Assembly: GCF_006346315.1 (NCBI RefSeq)
Contig: NZ_VDMR01000008.1
Coordinates: 124,001 to 188,000 of the forward strand
Origin: Nocardioides litoris
GTDB taxonomy: Bacteria > Actinomycetota > Actinomycetes > Propionibacteriales > Nocardioidaceae
Direction of reading: 5' to 3'
Length of the DNA stretch: 64,000 nt
In this document: in pieces, positions 8,617-18,242 of the stretch
How positions within the stretch are numbered: the first letter of the stretch is position 1
How the letters are laid out: each line of letters begins with the position of its first letter
Program-made: the position numbers and the translations under genes
Notes under the pieces: generated by a model
Database searches by the model: none
What the model was told of the DNA's origin: nothing
What the model saw: the letters and a program-made list of their open reading frames with translations, nothing else

Positions 8617-9041
8617 TGACCGAGACCTCCCTGACCAGCGACGACGGGTCCTTCGTCGGCCGCGGCCTCGGCTGGCCGCTCGGCGTCGACCAGACCGGCG
8701 CCCTCCGGCTCTCCGACGGCGTCCCCGAGCTCGACCGCTCGATCGAGCTGGTGCTGATGACGGCGCCGGGGGAGCGGCTCATGCGCCCGCAGTTCGGCTG
8801 CCGCATCTGGGACCTGCTCTTCGAGCCGGTGACGCCCAACCTGCTCGGCCTGATCAACGAGGCGGTCCGCTCCGCCCTGGCCCAGTGGGAGCCGCGCATC
8901 GTCGTCGACGAGGTCGTCAGCCGCCCCGACGACGACCAGTCGGCGCTGGTGCAGATCCACGTCGGCTACCGGGTCCGCGCCACCAACGACCGGCGCAACC
9001 TGGTCTACCCCTTCTACGTCATCCCGCACGACGCCGAGTAG
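8616..9041 (+). CDS. gp25-like baseplate wedge protein (Afp9-like)
   Basis: A 141-residue protein with the gp25/W family pattern: an N-terminal FVGRGLGWPLGVDQTGALRL segment, the conserved ELVLMTAPGERLMRPQFGCR stretch that carries the family's EPR-like core, then DLLFEPVTPN and ALAQWEPRIVVDEV. gp25-type proteins sit at the inner baseplate and nucleate sheath polymerisation. The ATG overlaps the VgrG-like stop codon by one base. A ten-base gap separates it from the baseplate J gene. Confidence 0.93.
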   Translation: MTETSLTSDDGSFVGRGLGWPLGVDQTGALRLSDGVPELDRSIELVLMTAPGERLMRPQFGCRIWDLLFEPVTPNLLGLINEAVRSALAQWEPRIVVDEVVSRPDDDQSALVQIHVGYRVRATNDRRNLVYPFYVIPHDAE

Positions 9042-9051
9042 GACGCGAGCC

Positions 9052-11007
9052 ATGCCCCTTCCCACCCCCGCCCTCGACGACCGGACGTTCCAGGACATCG
9101 TCGACGAGGCCAAGCGGATGATCCCGCGGTTCTGCCCCGAGTGGACCAACCACAACGTCTCCGACCCCGGCGTCGCGCTGATCGAGCTGTTCGCGTGGAT
9201 GAGCGAGATGGTCCTGTACCGGGTCAACCAGGTGCCGGAGCGGCTCTACACGCACTTCCTCAACATGGTCGGCATCCAGCCGTTCCCGCCGTCGGTCGCC
9301 TCGACCAACCTCACGTTCTGGCTCTCCGCGGTGCTCGAGGCCCCGGTCGTCGTGCCGTCGGGCACCGAGGTCATGACGGTCGCCGGCGCCAGCGCGGGCC
9401 GCGAGGACCCGGTCGTGTTCAGCACGGTCACCGACCTCGTCATCGCCCCGCCGGTCCTGGAGACGGCCAAGGTGACCACGGTGCTCGAGGGCCGCGTCGA
9501 GGACGTGTGGGACGACCTGCGGTTCAGCACCGAGGGGGCCCGCACCTTCGCCTCGTCCACGATGACCGCGGGCGACACCTTCTGCCTCGGGTTCGCCGAC
9601 TCCCTGGCCGGCATGGTGCTGCGCCTGTCGGTGACGGCCGAGGCCGAGGGCATCGGCGTCGACCCCCGCAACCCGCCCATCGCCTGGGAGGTCTGGAACG
9701 GCGAGGGCTGGATCGCCGCCGACGTCTACGAGGACACCACCGGCGGCCTCAACCGCGCCGGCGAGATCGTCCTGCTCGTGCCCGTCGAGCACCAGCCGCT
9801 CAGCATCGGCAACCGCACGGCCCACTGGCTGCGGGCCCGGCTGCTGCCCACCGCCAGCGGTCGGCCGACGTACCAGGCCTCGCCGCGGCTGCAGCGCGTC
9901 GAGGTCTCCGCGCTCGGCGGCACCGTGCCGGCCGAGCACGCCGAGACGGCCGAGGCCGAGCAGCTCGGCCGCAGCGAGGGCGCGCCGGCCCAGAAGTTCG
10001 CCGTCGCCCACGCCCCGGTGCTGCCGCGCCGCGAGGGCGAGACCGTGCGCGTCGTCGACGGCGAGCACGTGCACGAGTGGACCGAGGTCGCCGACTTCTC
10101 CGGCTCCGACCACCGCGACCGGCACTACGTGTGGGACAGCTCGACGGGCGAGGTCGTCTTCGGGCCGAGCGTGCGCTACCCCGACGGCTCGGTGCGCCAG
10201 CACGGCGCGATCCCGCGCGACGGCGCGTTCGTCGAGGTCACCGGCTACCGCCACGGCGGCGGCTCGCGCGGCAACGTCGGCGCCCGCACCCTGACCCTGC
10301 TGCGATCGACCGTCCCCTTCGTCAGCGGCGTGACCAACCTGCGCGCCGCGACCGGCGGCGTGGACGCCGAGACCGTCGCCGAGGCCAAGGTGCGCGGCCC
10401 GCTCGCGCTGCGCACCGGCCAGCGCGCGGTCACCGCGGGTGACTACGAGCGCCTCACGCTCGAGGCCTCGCCCCAGGTCGCCCGCGCCCGGTGCCGCTCG
10501 GCCCGACGCGGCAACGGCACCGTGCAGCTGCTCGTCGTGCCGCAGGTGCGCGGCGACGTCGGCGGCCACGGCATCGACGACTTCGCCATCTCCGACTCCC
10601 TCATGCGCACGATCTCCGACCACCTCGACCGCCACCGCGTCGTCGGCACGTCGGCGGAGGTGACCACGCCCTTCTACCAGGGCGTGTCCGTCGTCGCGCT
10701 CGTCCACGGCGCCCCCGGCCGCCCGCAGGGCCTGGTCAAGCAGCGGGCCGTCGACGCCCTCAACCGCTTCATCAACCCCCTCACCGGCGGGCCCGACAGC
10801 GCGGGCTGGCCCTTCGACGCCGATCTCAACGTCGCCGGCATCACCCAGCTGCTCGAGTCGGTCGAGGGCGTCGAGCGGGTCGAGGAGGCGCTGCTGTTCG
10901 AGTACGACCTGCGCACCGGTCGCCGCCTCGGCGCGGCCAAGGACGTCGTGCGCCTCGACCGCCAGTCGCTGTTCCTCTCCGCCGCCCACCAGGTGGTCGT
11001 GCGATGA
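9052..11007 (+). CDS. Baseplate J-like protein of the eCIS (Afp11-like)
   Basis: This 651-residue protein matches the putative baseplate assembly family (Afp11; J/gp6-like). The N-terminus LDDRTFQDIVDEAKRMIPRF with WTNHNVSDPGVALIELFAWM is diagnostic, followed by HFLNMVGIQPFPP. Middle domains contain WNGEGWIAADVYEDTTGG and HYVWDSSTGEVVFGPSVRYP, and the C-terminal third has the J-type core TGGVDAETVAEAKVRGPLAL and RAVTAGDYERL. These proteins form the wedge ring of the baseplate. The last four bases overlap the next gene (ATGA). Confidence 0.93.
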   Translation: MPLPTPALDDRTFQDIVDEAKRMIPRFCPEWTNHNVSDPGVALIELFAWMSEMVLYRVNQVPERLYTHFLNMVGIQPFPPSVASTNLTFWLSAVLEAPVVVPSGTEVMTVAGASAGREDPVVFSTVTDLVIAPPVLETAKVTTVLEGRVEDVWDDLRFSTEGARTFASSTMTAGDTFCLGFADSLAGMVLRLSVTAEAEGIGVDPRNPPIAWEVWNGEGWIAADVYEDTTGGLNRAGEIVLLVPVEHQPLSIGNRTAHWLRARLLPTASGRPTYQASPRLQRVEVSALGGTVPAEHAETAEAEQLGRSEGAPAQKFAVAHAPVLPRREGETVRVVDGEHVHEWTEVADFSGSDHRDRHYVWDSSTGEVVFGPSVRYPDGSVRQHGAIPRDGAFVEVTGYRHGGGSRGNVGARTLTLLRSTVPFVSGVTNLRAATGGVDAETVAEAKVRGPLALRTGQRAVTAGDYERLTLEASPQVARARCRSARRGNGTVQLLVVPQVRGDVGGHGIDDFAISDSLMRTISDHLDRHRVVGTSAEVTTPFYQGVSVVALVHGAPGRPQGLVKQRAVDALNRFINPLTGGPDSAGWPFDADLNVAGITQLLESVEGVERVEEALLFEYDLRTGRRLGAAKDVVRLDRQSLFLSAAHQVVVR

Positions 11008-11588
11008 GCTCGCTGGTCCGCTCCGCGCGCCTGCCGGCCCGGCCGGCACGGCGCGCGCGCCCCGACGACTGGATGCTGCGCCAGCTGCCGGTGCAGATGC
11101 TGGCCCACGACTTCTTCGTCCGCTTCGTCTCGATCTTCCAGGAGCTCGGGTCCTCGCTGCTCGACGACGCCGACAACGTCGACCACGCCGTCGACCTCAC
11201 CGTCGCGCCGGAGAGCTCGATCGCCTGGCTGGGCTCGTGGATCGGGGTGGAGAAGCTCGACAACTCCATGCCGGCCGAGCTGCGACGCCGTATCGTGGCG
11301 ACCGCTGCGCAGACGCTGGCCACACGCGGCACGGTCCAGGGGCTCCGCGCCTACCTCGAGCTCCTCAGCGGCGGTGCCGCCGAGGTCGAGGACGGCGGCG
11401 GGGTGTGGCGGGCGGGGGAGGTCCCGGCCGACACGGCCTGGGTCCGGATGCACGTGGCCTCGACGGGTGCGGTGCCGGAGGACGCGTTCGTGGACATGGT
11501 CCGCGACGAGGTCCCGGCCCACGTCCGGGCGCAGCTGTGGGTCGCCGACCGCGTGGTCTGGGACTCCGAGCACGACGACGAGTGGTGA
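11004..11588 (+). CDS. Phage tail protein I-like baseplate protein (Afp12-like)
   Basis: The ATG at 11004 overlaps the J-gene stop codon, giving 194 residues. The pattern WMLRQLPVQMLAHDFFVRFV, then IAWLGSWIGVEKLDNSMPAE and RRRIVATAAQTLATRGTVQG with YLELLSGG, is that of the P2 gpI/Afp12 family, partner of J in the baseplate wedge. The C-terminal half (VRMHVASTGAVPEDAFVDMV) is more variable. In many loci a fibre gene follows; here the next gene is a zinc-ribbon protein instead. Confidence 0.88.
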   Translation: MSSLVRSARLPARPARRARPDDWMLRQLPVQMLAHDFFVRFVSIFQELGSSLLDDADNVDHAVDLTVAPESSIAWLGSWIGVEKLDNSMPAELRRRIVATAAQTLATRGTVQGLRAYLELLSGGAAEVEDGGGVWRAGEVPADTAWVRMHVASTGAVPEDAFVDMVRDEVPAHVRAQLWVADRVVWDSEHDDEW

Positions 11589-11618
11589 GCACGACGTGAG
11601 CTGGAAGGTGGGTGCTCG

Positions 11619-12245
11619 GTGAGCAGGCACGTGCGGTCCCCCGAGGACCTCTCGCAGGGTCCGTGGGACGCGGAGGGCTCCGACGCGCACGCGGACGAGA
11701 CGACCTCCTGGTCGGCGTCGCAGGACCCGTCGACCGACCGCGACGCCCACGCGCCCGCCGACGAGCCGACCGGGCCGACCGGGCCCACCACGTCGCCGTC
11801 GTACGCCGGCACCGGCCGCGAGGTGACCTGCCCCGAGTGCGGGACGGTGGCCCGGGTGGCGGTCAACCGCCGGGAGTCGCACGACTTCTGCGCGACCTGC
11901 GACTTCCCGCTGTTCTGGACCCCCGACCAGGTCGTCCGCGGCGACGAGGAGGGGGCCGGGGCGGCGGCGCTGCGGCGGCTGCCCGGCACCGCCGGGCGCA
12001 CCACCGTGGGATCCCTCCCGTGCCCGCACTGCTCCGAGGTCAACCCGGTCTCCGGCGTGCTGTGCCTGCGGTGCGGGGGCGACCTGCACCCGGTCGCCCC
12101 GCCCCCGCCGGTCGTGGTCGCGCCGACCCCGCCGCCCGCGCCCGAGCCGCAGCCCGAGCCGACCCGCACTCCCGTGTGGTGGTGGGTGCTCGGCGGCGTG
12201 ACGCTGCTGCTGCTCGTCGTGGTGCTCGTGGTCCTGCTGGGCTGA
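11619..12245 (+). CDS. Tail-anchored double zinc-ribbon protein at the end of the eCIS cluster
   Basis: This 208-residue protein has three parts. Residues 1-67 are acidic and Ser/Thr/Pro-rich. Then come two four-cysteine zinc ribbons: CPECG with CATCDFPLFW, and CPHCSEVNP with CLRCGGDL. After a Pro-rich linker the last 22 residues are one hydrophobic helix (WWWVLGGVTLLLLVVVLVVL). It therefore probably sits in the cytoplasm held by a C-terminal membrane anchor. It starts 30 bases after the tail protein I gene on the same strand, so it is probably part of the eCIS operon. Function is unknown; it could link the particle to the cell membrane. Streptomyces CIS loci also encode a membrane protein, CisA, but I cannot show homology. 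Confidence 0.82.
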   Translation: MSRHVRSPEDLSQGPWDAEGSDAHADETTSWSASQDPSTDRDAHAPADEPTGPTGPTTSPSYAGTGREVTCPECGTVARVAVNRRESHDFCATCDFPLFWTPDQVVRGDEEGAGAAALRRLPGTAGRTTVGSLPCPHCSEVNPVSGVLCLRCGGDLHPVAPPPPVVVAPTPPPAPEPQPEPTRTPVWWWVLGGVTLLLLVVVLVVLLG

Positions 12246-12266
12246 GGCCGGCGTGCCCCGGTGGTG

Positions 12267-13595
12267 CTAGGGGACGTCGGGGGAGGCGCCGGAGCTCGGC
12301 GTGACGTGCGGAGGCTCGACGGGCGACTCCGGCGCGGGGGTCGGCTCGTCGACGGGAGGCTCCTCGGCCGCGAGGCACCGGTCCCAGACGTCGTCGGCGT
12401 CGAGCGGGTCGTCGACGTGCCCGGCGGCGGTGCAGGCCAGCTCGCCATCGGTCGGGCCGGACGGGCCTGTCGGTCCGGACGGGCCCGTCGGGTCGGTCGG
12501 GTCGGGTCCGGTCGGGTCCGTGGGATCGGTCGGGTGCGTGGGCGCCGTCGGGCCCGTCGGGCCGGGGCCGGGGGTCCAGGGGGTGCTCGGTCCGGTGGTC
12601 ACGGGGGAGCCGGGGACGACCGGTCCCAGGAGCGGCGGGGTGCCGCTGCCCTGGGGGGTCTCGACGACGAAGGACACCGTGCCGGCGCCGGCGACCAGGC
12701 CCGTCCCGCCGGCACCGGGGCCGCCGACCGGGACGCCGGGCACCGGTGGACCGACGGGCGGGGGCGGCGCGGCCTGGACGACCGTGGCGGTGCCGGCCGG
12801 GTCGCCCGTGCCGGCAGCGCCGTCGCCCGCGGCGAGGTAGTCGGCCATCACGGCCAGCACCTGGTCGACGTAGGCCTGGCTGTGGTTGTAGCGGAAGACC
12901 GCGGCCCGCAGGCCGGCGTCGGTGCCGAGGTCGTCGGAGCCGGAGCAGAGGTAGACCGCGGCGGCGAGGGCCGCGTCGTCGATGTCCTGGGGGTCGCGGG
13001 CGCCGTCGCCGTCGGCGTCGACCCCGACGGCCGCCCACGTGGACGGGATGAACTGCATCGGGCCGACGGCCCGGTCCCACGCGGTGTCGCCGTCGAGGTC
13101 GCCGGCGTCGGTGTCGCGGATCGCCGCCGTGCCGCTGGACCCGTCGAGGCGGATGCCCAGGATGGACGGCGTCGCCCGTCCGTCGGCGTCGAGCGCACCC
13201 CCGGCGTACCGGCCGTGGTCGGACTCGATGCGGCCCAGCGCGGCCACGGCCTGCCAGGCCAGGTGGCAGCCGGGGTCGGCTGCGTTGATGACGGCCTCGG
13301 CCCGCTGGTAGGCGGCCAGGGCGCGGGCGGGGACGTCGACGGTCGTGGTCGCCCCCGTGACCACCGGGAGGACGCCGTCGGTCGCGACGACGCCGCCCGG
13401 CGACGGGGTGACGCTGACGGGGGCGTCGAAGCCCTCGGCCGGGACGGTCAGGGTGGCGGCGATGCCGGGGGCGGGGGTGGCCGGAGCGGCCGTGGCGGTG
13501 GTGGCCGGGGCACCGGCGGCGTGCACGCACCAGGCGGTCGAGAGGAGCGCGAGCGGGACGCCGGTCAGGCCACGTCGCAGCGCGCTCGACAACAC
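12267..13595 (-). CDS. Secreted lytic transglycosylase with Asp-rich loops and a Pro/Thr-rich tail
   Basis: The GTG at 13595 gives 442 residues with a signal peptide (RRGLTGVPLALLSTAWCVHA). An in-frame TTG at 13592 fits the upstream GGGAG at 13599-13603 slightly better. Residues about 85-270 are an SLT_2/MltB-like lytic transglycosylase domain: AALGRIESDHGRYAGG holds the catalytic Glu, followed by GPMQFIPSTWAAVGVDADGD and AALAAAVYLC. Two Asp-rich loops (DTDAGDLDGD and DADGDGARDPQDID) look like calcium sites. The C-terminal third is Pro/Gly/Thr-rich with repeated GPT and DPT triplets. These enzymes cleave peptidoglycan glycan strands outside the membrane. The gene is convergent with the eCIS cluster, 21 bases away. 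Confidence 0.87.
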   Translation of the reverse strand: MLSSALRRGLTGVPLALLSTAWCVHAAGAPATTATAAPATPAPGIAATLTVPAEGFDAPVSVTPSPGGVVATDGVLPVVTGATTTVDVPARALAAYQRAEAVINAADPGCHLAWQAVAALGRIESDHGRYAGGALDADGRATPSILGIRLDGSSGTAAIRDTDAGDLDGDTAWDRAVGPMQFIPSTWAAVGVDADGDGARDPQDIDDAALAAAVYLCSGSDDLGTDAGLRAAVFRYNHSQAYVDQVLAVMADYLAAGDGAAGTGDPAGTATVVQAAPPPPVGPPVPGVPVGGPGAGGTGLVAGAGTVSFVVETPQGSGTPPLLGPVVPGSPVTTGPSTPWTPGPGPTGPTAPTHPTDPTDPTGPDPTDPTGPSGPTGPSGPTDGELACTAAGHVDDPLDADDVWDRCLAAEEPPVDEPTPAPESPVEPPHVTPSSGASPDVP

Positions 13596-13769
13596 AGGCT
13601 CCCGGGGGTGGGGCGCCTCCCGACGACGCCGACGCTCGATCAAACCAGCCTTCGGGGTGTGCCGTCCGCCGTTTGGCCGAACTGGCCGGAGCCGCGTGCT
13701 GCCGCCCCGCCCGGCAGGACACGAGGGACCGTCGCGCGTCGGGTGCCGCCCGGAGGCGCGCGGCGTGTG

Positions 13770-13775
13770 TAGCGT
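13770..13775 (+). promoter_or_regulatory. -10 hexamer TAGCGT, leaderless start
   Basis: TAGCGT ends 7 bases before the ATG at 13783 of the phosphotransferase gene. This spacing puts transcription start at the start codon. No ribosome site is seen between them. Confidence 0.6.
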
Positions 13776-13782
13776 CCGTGCC

Positions 13783-14709
13783 ATGCGCCCACCGACCTGG
13801 GAGCCCGACCCGGGGTGGCACGCCCTGCCCGCGGGCAGCGGGGCCTCGACGGTGGGGGTGTGGCGCACGGCGTACGGCGACCAGCCGGTCGTCGTCAAGC
13901 GGCTCGCGGCCCCGGAGCCGCACGACCCGGCCGAGCTGTCCGACCCGCGCCACGCGGCCTACTGGCGGCGCGAGGCCGACGTGCTCGAGACGCGGGTCGT
14001 GGCCGGCGCGCCGGGGCTCCGCTCGGTCGAGGCCGCGGTCGAGGAGGACGACGCCGGCATCACGATCACGCGCGAGTGGGTCGAGGACGCCGCCACGAGC
14101 GGGCTGTTCGTGGCCGTCTCGCTCGGCCGCTTCGCTGGGGCGGAGCTGCCGCGACCCCGGTTCCTGGTGCGCGAGCAGCTGCGCCAGCGCCTCGCCCGCA
14201 CCGAGCACCGGGCCGGGGGCTGGCCCACGCTGGCCCGCACCACCGCGGCCGACGTCGCCGACCACCTGTGGTCACGCCGCGAGGAGTTCTGCGAGCTGCT
14301 CGACGGCCTGCCCCAGGTGCCGCAGCACGGCGACCCCTCCCACCGCAACGTCCCGGGCCGGGCGGGCGACGACGCCGTCGCGATCGACTGGGCGACCCTC
14401 GGACTGGGCCCGGTGGGGGGCGATCTCGGCTACTTCGCGCTGGGTGCGCGCGAGGAGCTCGAGCCCCTGCTCGACGCCTACCTCGTTGGCCTCGGCGAGC
14501 GCCACGACGTGGCCACGACCGACGAGGTCCTGCTGGGAGCACGGGTCACCGCCGTCTTCACCGCGTTCGGCCGCGCCGAGTGGGCCCTGGCCCGCGTCGC
14601 GACGGGCGAGGGGGCGCTGGCCGGCAAGTACCGCCACCCCGCCGTGGCGCCGTACCTCCGGGCGCTGCAACGCATCGCCCCGCACGTCGAGGCCCTGCTC
14701 GGCTGGTAG
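13783..14709 (+). CDS. Aminoglycoside-phosphotransferase-fold kinase
   Basis: The 308-residue protein has the phosphotransferase (APH) fold: an N-lobe with QPVVVKRLAAPEP (ATP-binding Lys) and the catalytic motif QHGDPSHRNVPG, followed by DAVAIDWATLGLGPVGGDLG with the metal-binding Asp. The substrate is unknown; the family includes antibiotic, choline and sugar kinases, and the name does not imply drug resistance. The start was set by the ATG 7 bases after a TAGCGT hexamer. It is convergent with the metallopeptidase gene after a 16-base gap. Confidence 0.78.
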   Translation: MRPPTWEPDPGWHALPAGSGASTVGVWRTAYGDQPVVVKRLAAPEPHDPAELSDPRHAAYWRREADVLETRVVAGAPGLRSVEAAVEEDDAGITITREWVEDAATSGLFVAVSLGRFAGAELPRPRFLVREQLRQRLARTEHRAGGWPTLARTTAADVADHLWSRREEFCELLDGLPQVPQHGDPSHRNVPGRAGDDAVAIDWATLGLGPVGGDLGYFALGAREELEPLLDAYLVGLGERHDVATTDEVLLGARVTAVFTAFGRAEWALARVATGEGALAGKYRHPAVAPYLRALQRIAPHVEALLGW

Positions 14710-14725
14710 GTCGCCCCCGAGCGGG

Positions 14726-15685
14726 TCAGACCGACGCAGCGCCGAAGGTGTCGCACGCCTCCATCGAGCCCTGCTCGTAGCCGGTGCGGAACCACCGCTG
14801 GCGCTGCTCGGCCGAGCCGTGCGTCCACGACTCCTGGTCGACCTGGCCGGTGGTCTTCTGCTGGATGCGGTCGTCACCGACCGCGGCCGCGGCGTCGAGC
14901 GCGAGCCGGATGTCGTCGTCGGTGAGCTCGGCGAGCAGGACGTTGCCGTCGGCGTCCTCGGTCGTGGTGGCCACCCGCGCCCACATGCCCGCGAAGCAGT
15001 CGGCCTGCAGCTCCAGCCGTACGCCGGAGCTCTGCGGACCGCGGTCGCCGCGGACCTGGCCGATGGTGCCGATCAGGTTGGAGACGTGGTGGCCGTACTC
15101 GTGGGCGAGGACGTAGGGCTCGACGAACCCGCCGTCGGGCCCGCCGAGCTGGCGCTCGAGCACCTCGTCGAAGAACCCCGAGTCGAGGTAGATGCGCCGG
15201 TCCGACGGGCAGTAGAAGGGGCCGACGGCCGAGGACGCCTCGCCGCAGCTCGTCGCGACCGACCCGGTGAACGTGACGATCATGTCGGCGGGCCGGAAGT
15301 CGGGGCCGAGGGTGTCGGACCAGAAGTCGCGCAGCGAGTTCTCCACCGCGACGCGTGCACAGTCGGCCGAGCGGTTGGCGTCCTCGCCGGTGCGGCAGGA
15401 GGTGTAGCGCTCGGAGTCGTTGAGCCGGCTCGCGTCGAGCGTGCTGCCGCCGAGGCCGCCTCCGCCGCCGAGGCCGCCACCCCCGCCGCCGGAGCCGCTG
15501 AAGAGCTGGATCGCCACGAAGACGACCACGATGATGACGCCGACGACCCCGCCGCCGCCCGCGACCCCGCCGGGGATCGGGATCCGACCGCCCCCGCCGC
15601 CGAGGCCGCCTCCGAGCCCGCCGCCGCCACGTCCGGCGTCGCCGACCCGGCTGCTGTCGAGCCGGGCCTTGGGGTTGAAACGCAT
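14726..15685 (-). CDS. YpfJ-type neutral zinc metallopeptidase, membrane-anchored
   Basis: A 319-residue protein with a short N-terminal KPN-like start (MRFNPKARLDSSRVGDAGRG), a Gly-rich linker, one transmembrane helix (VVGVIIVVVFVAIQLF, about residues 46-62), a second Gly-rich linker, and a peptidase domain of the YpfJ/PF04228 family. The zinc motif HEYGHHVSNL and the downstream ELQADCFAGMWA Glu are intact. The active domain should face the outside. Its biological substrate is not known. It is divergent from the ABC-F gene, with only 21 bases between the two start codons. Confidence 0.92.
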   Translation of the reverse strand: MRFNPKARLDSSRVGDAGRGGGGLGGGLGGGGGRIPIPGGVAGGGGVVGVIIVVVFVAIQLFSGSGGGGGGLGGGGGLGGSTLDASRLNDSERYTSCRTGEDANRSADCARVAVENSLRDFWSDTLGPDFRPADMIVTFTGSVATSCGEASSAVGPFYCPSDRRIYLDSGFFDEVLERQLGGPDGGFVEPYVLAHEYGHHVSNLIGTIGQVRGDRGPQSSGVRLELQADCFAGMWARVATTTEDADGNVLLAELTDDDIRLALDAAAAVGDDRIQQKTTGQVDQESWTHGSAEQRQRWFRTGYEQGSMEACDTFGAASV

Positions 15686-15691
15686 GCTGAC

Positions 15692-15697
15692 ACACTA
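15692..15697 (-). promoter_or_regulatory. -10 hexamer TAGTGT, leaderless start (shared divergent region)
   Basis: Read on the minus strand, TAGTGT ends 6 bases before the ATG of the metallopeptidase. A plus-strand TAGGGG (15696-15701) overlaps it and lies 5 bases before the ABC-F ATG, so both promoters share this 21-base region. Confidence 0.55.
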
Positions 15698-15706
15698 GGG
15701 GCCGCC

Positions 15707-17297
<1,591 letters not shown>

Positions 17298-17305
<8 letters not shown>

Positions 17306-17316
17306 GGCTTAGGCCA
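17298..17316. terminator. Short hairpin between convergent ABC-F and NurA-like genes
   Basis: TGGCCT (17298-17303) pairs with AGGCCA (17311-17316) around a 7-base loop. It covers the only three bases between the two stop codons. The stem is short and lacks a T-tract, so the call is weak. Confidence 0.3.
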
Positions 17317-18241
17317 CCCGGGCCGCGGCCACGGTGATGGCGCGGTGCAGCTTGACCGCGTCTCCGAGCCGGTGCCGCAGCGTGCGCTCCAGCCCGCCGA
17401 CCGGCACCAGGTTGGCCGGGGCGCGCGGGTCCTTGTGGGGCAGCGAGGCCAGGGGCGGCAGCACCCGGCACGAGACGCCGGCCAGGGCCACGGCCTCGCC
17501 GCGGGAGAGCGTGTCGGCCACCTCGCAGCGCACGATGCCGGCCCACGGCATCGTCGAGGACGTCGGCAGCCGGAGGTACCAGGCGTGCCGCGTCCAGGAG
17601 GTGCCGATGGTGAAGACCGGCGTGCGCTCGCAGGGTCCCAGGGCGGCCACCACGGCGTTGCGGGCGTCGTCGAGGTAGGTCGCGTGGTGTGCCTTGACGT
17701 AGCCCATGGCCCGGGGGAGCGCGGTGCGGCCGCGCAGGGGCCCGTCGACCACGAGGAGGTCGTCGTCGACCCGGGCGGCGTCGGCCACGGCGACCTCCAG
17801 CGACGTCATCCGCTGCTGCAGGGCCAGGCGGAGCGCGTCGTCGTCGCCCCCGGCGGCGTGGGCGACCCGGTAGGTGCCGAGCGGCGTCACCAGGTCGCGG
17901 GCCGCGCCGAGCGCGGTGAACAGCGTGCGCTCGACCCGCTGCGCCACGACCCGGGCGGAGCCGTCGAGACGCACGACCCCGGCGGCGTGGCTCGCGGCCA
18001 GGCCGGGCTGGGGCACCGGGTCGTCGTCGAGCCCGAACCAGAGGCGGGCGTCGACGCGGCGTACGCCGTCGACGAGGAGCACCTGGGTGGGCTCCCAGCC
18101 CTCGCGGTCGGCCGGCAGCGGTCGCCACTGGTCGGCCGGGACCTCGAGGTCGAGGGTGACGCGGGCCGAGACGTCGTCGGGCTCGCCGCCGGCGCCCGGG
18201 GTGCCGTAGCCCGGGTCCCAGGGGTCGACCGCGACCCGCAC
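17309..18241 (-). CDS. NurA-like nuclease
   Basis: The 310-residue protein has the order of motifs expected for the NurA 5'-3' nuclease family: an early VLLVDGVRRVDARLWFG with two Asp (58 and 64), a central DLLVVDGPLRGR with Asp 166, then MGYVKAHHATYLDD and late strands WYLRLPTSSTMPWAGIVRCE. NurA works with the HerA translocase to resect DNA ends. The gene is the last of a four-gene operon with HerA-like, SbcD and SbcC genes, and its GTG starts one base after the sbcC stop. Context strongly supports the call; sequence similarity alone I judge as moderate. Confidence 0.75.
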   Translation of the reverse strand: MRVAVDPWDPGYGTPGAGGEPDDVSARVTLDLEVPADQWRPLPADREGWEPTQVLLVDGVRRVDARLWFGLDDDPVPQPGLAASHAAGVVRLDGSARVVAQRVERTLFTALGAARDLVTPLGTYRVAHAAGGDDDALRLALQQRMTSLEVAVADAARVDDDLLVVDGPLRGRTALPRAMGYVKAHHATYLDDARNAVVAALGPCERTPVFTIGTSWTRHAWYLRLPTSSTMPWAGIVRCEVADTLSRGEAVALAGVSCRVLPPLASLPHKDPRAPANLVPVGGLERTLRHRLGDAVKLHRAITVAAARVA

Positions 18242-18242
18242 C

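Noticed and set aside
11597-11623. Tiny GTG frame before the zinc-ribbon gene
   Set aside because: It encodes only eight residues and ends inside the next start; no support for a peptide.
1-12245. Prophage instead of an eCIS
   Set aside because: No capsid, portal, terminase, integrase or lysis-cassette genes are visible, and the gene order follows the Afp type rather than a phage.
12440-12600. Repeat array in the transglycosylase tail as a separate element
   Set aside because: The repeats encode in-frame GPT/DPT triplets of the protein tail and vary in sequence, so they are part of the gene.
13783-14709. Antibiotic-resistance call for the phosphotransferase and for the nucleotidyltransferase-like gene at 51048
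   Set aside because: Both folds are common among chromosomal enzymes of unknown substrate, and nothing here points to drug modification or mobility.
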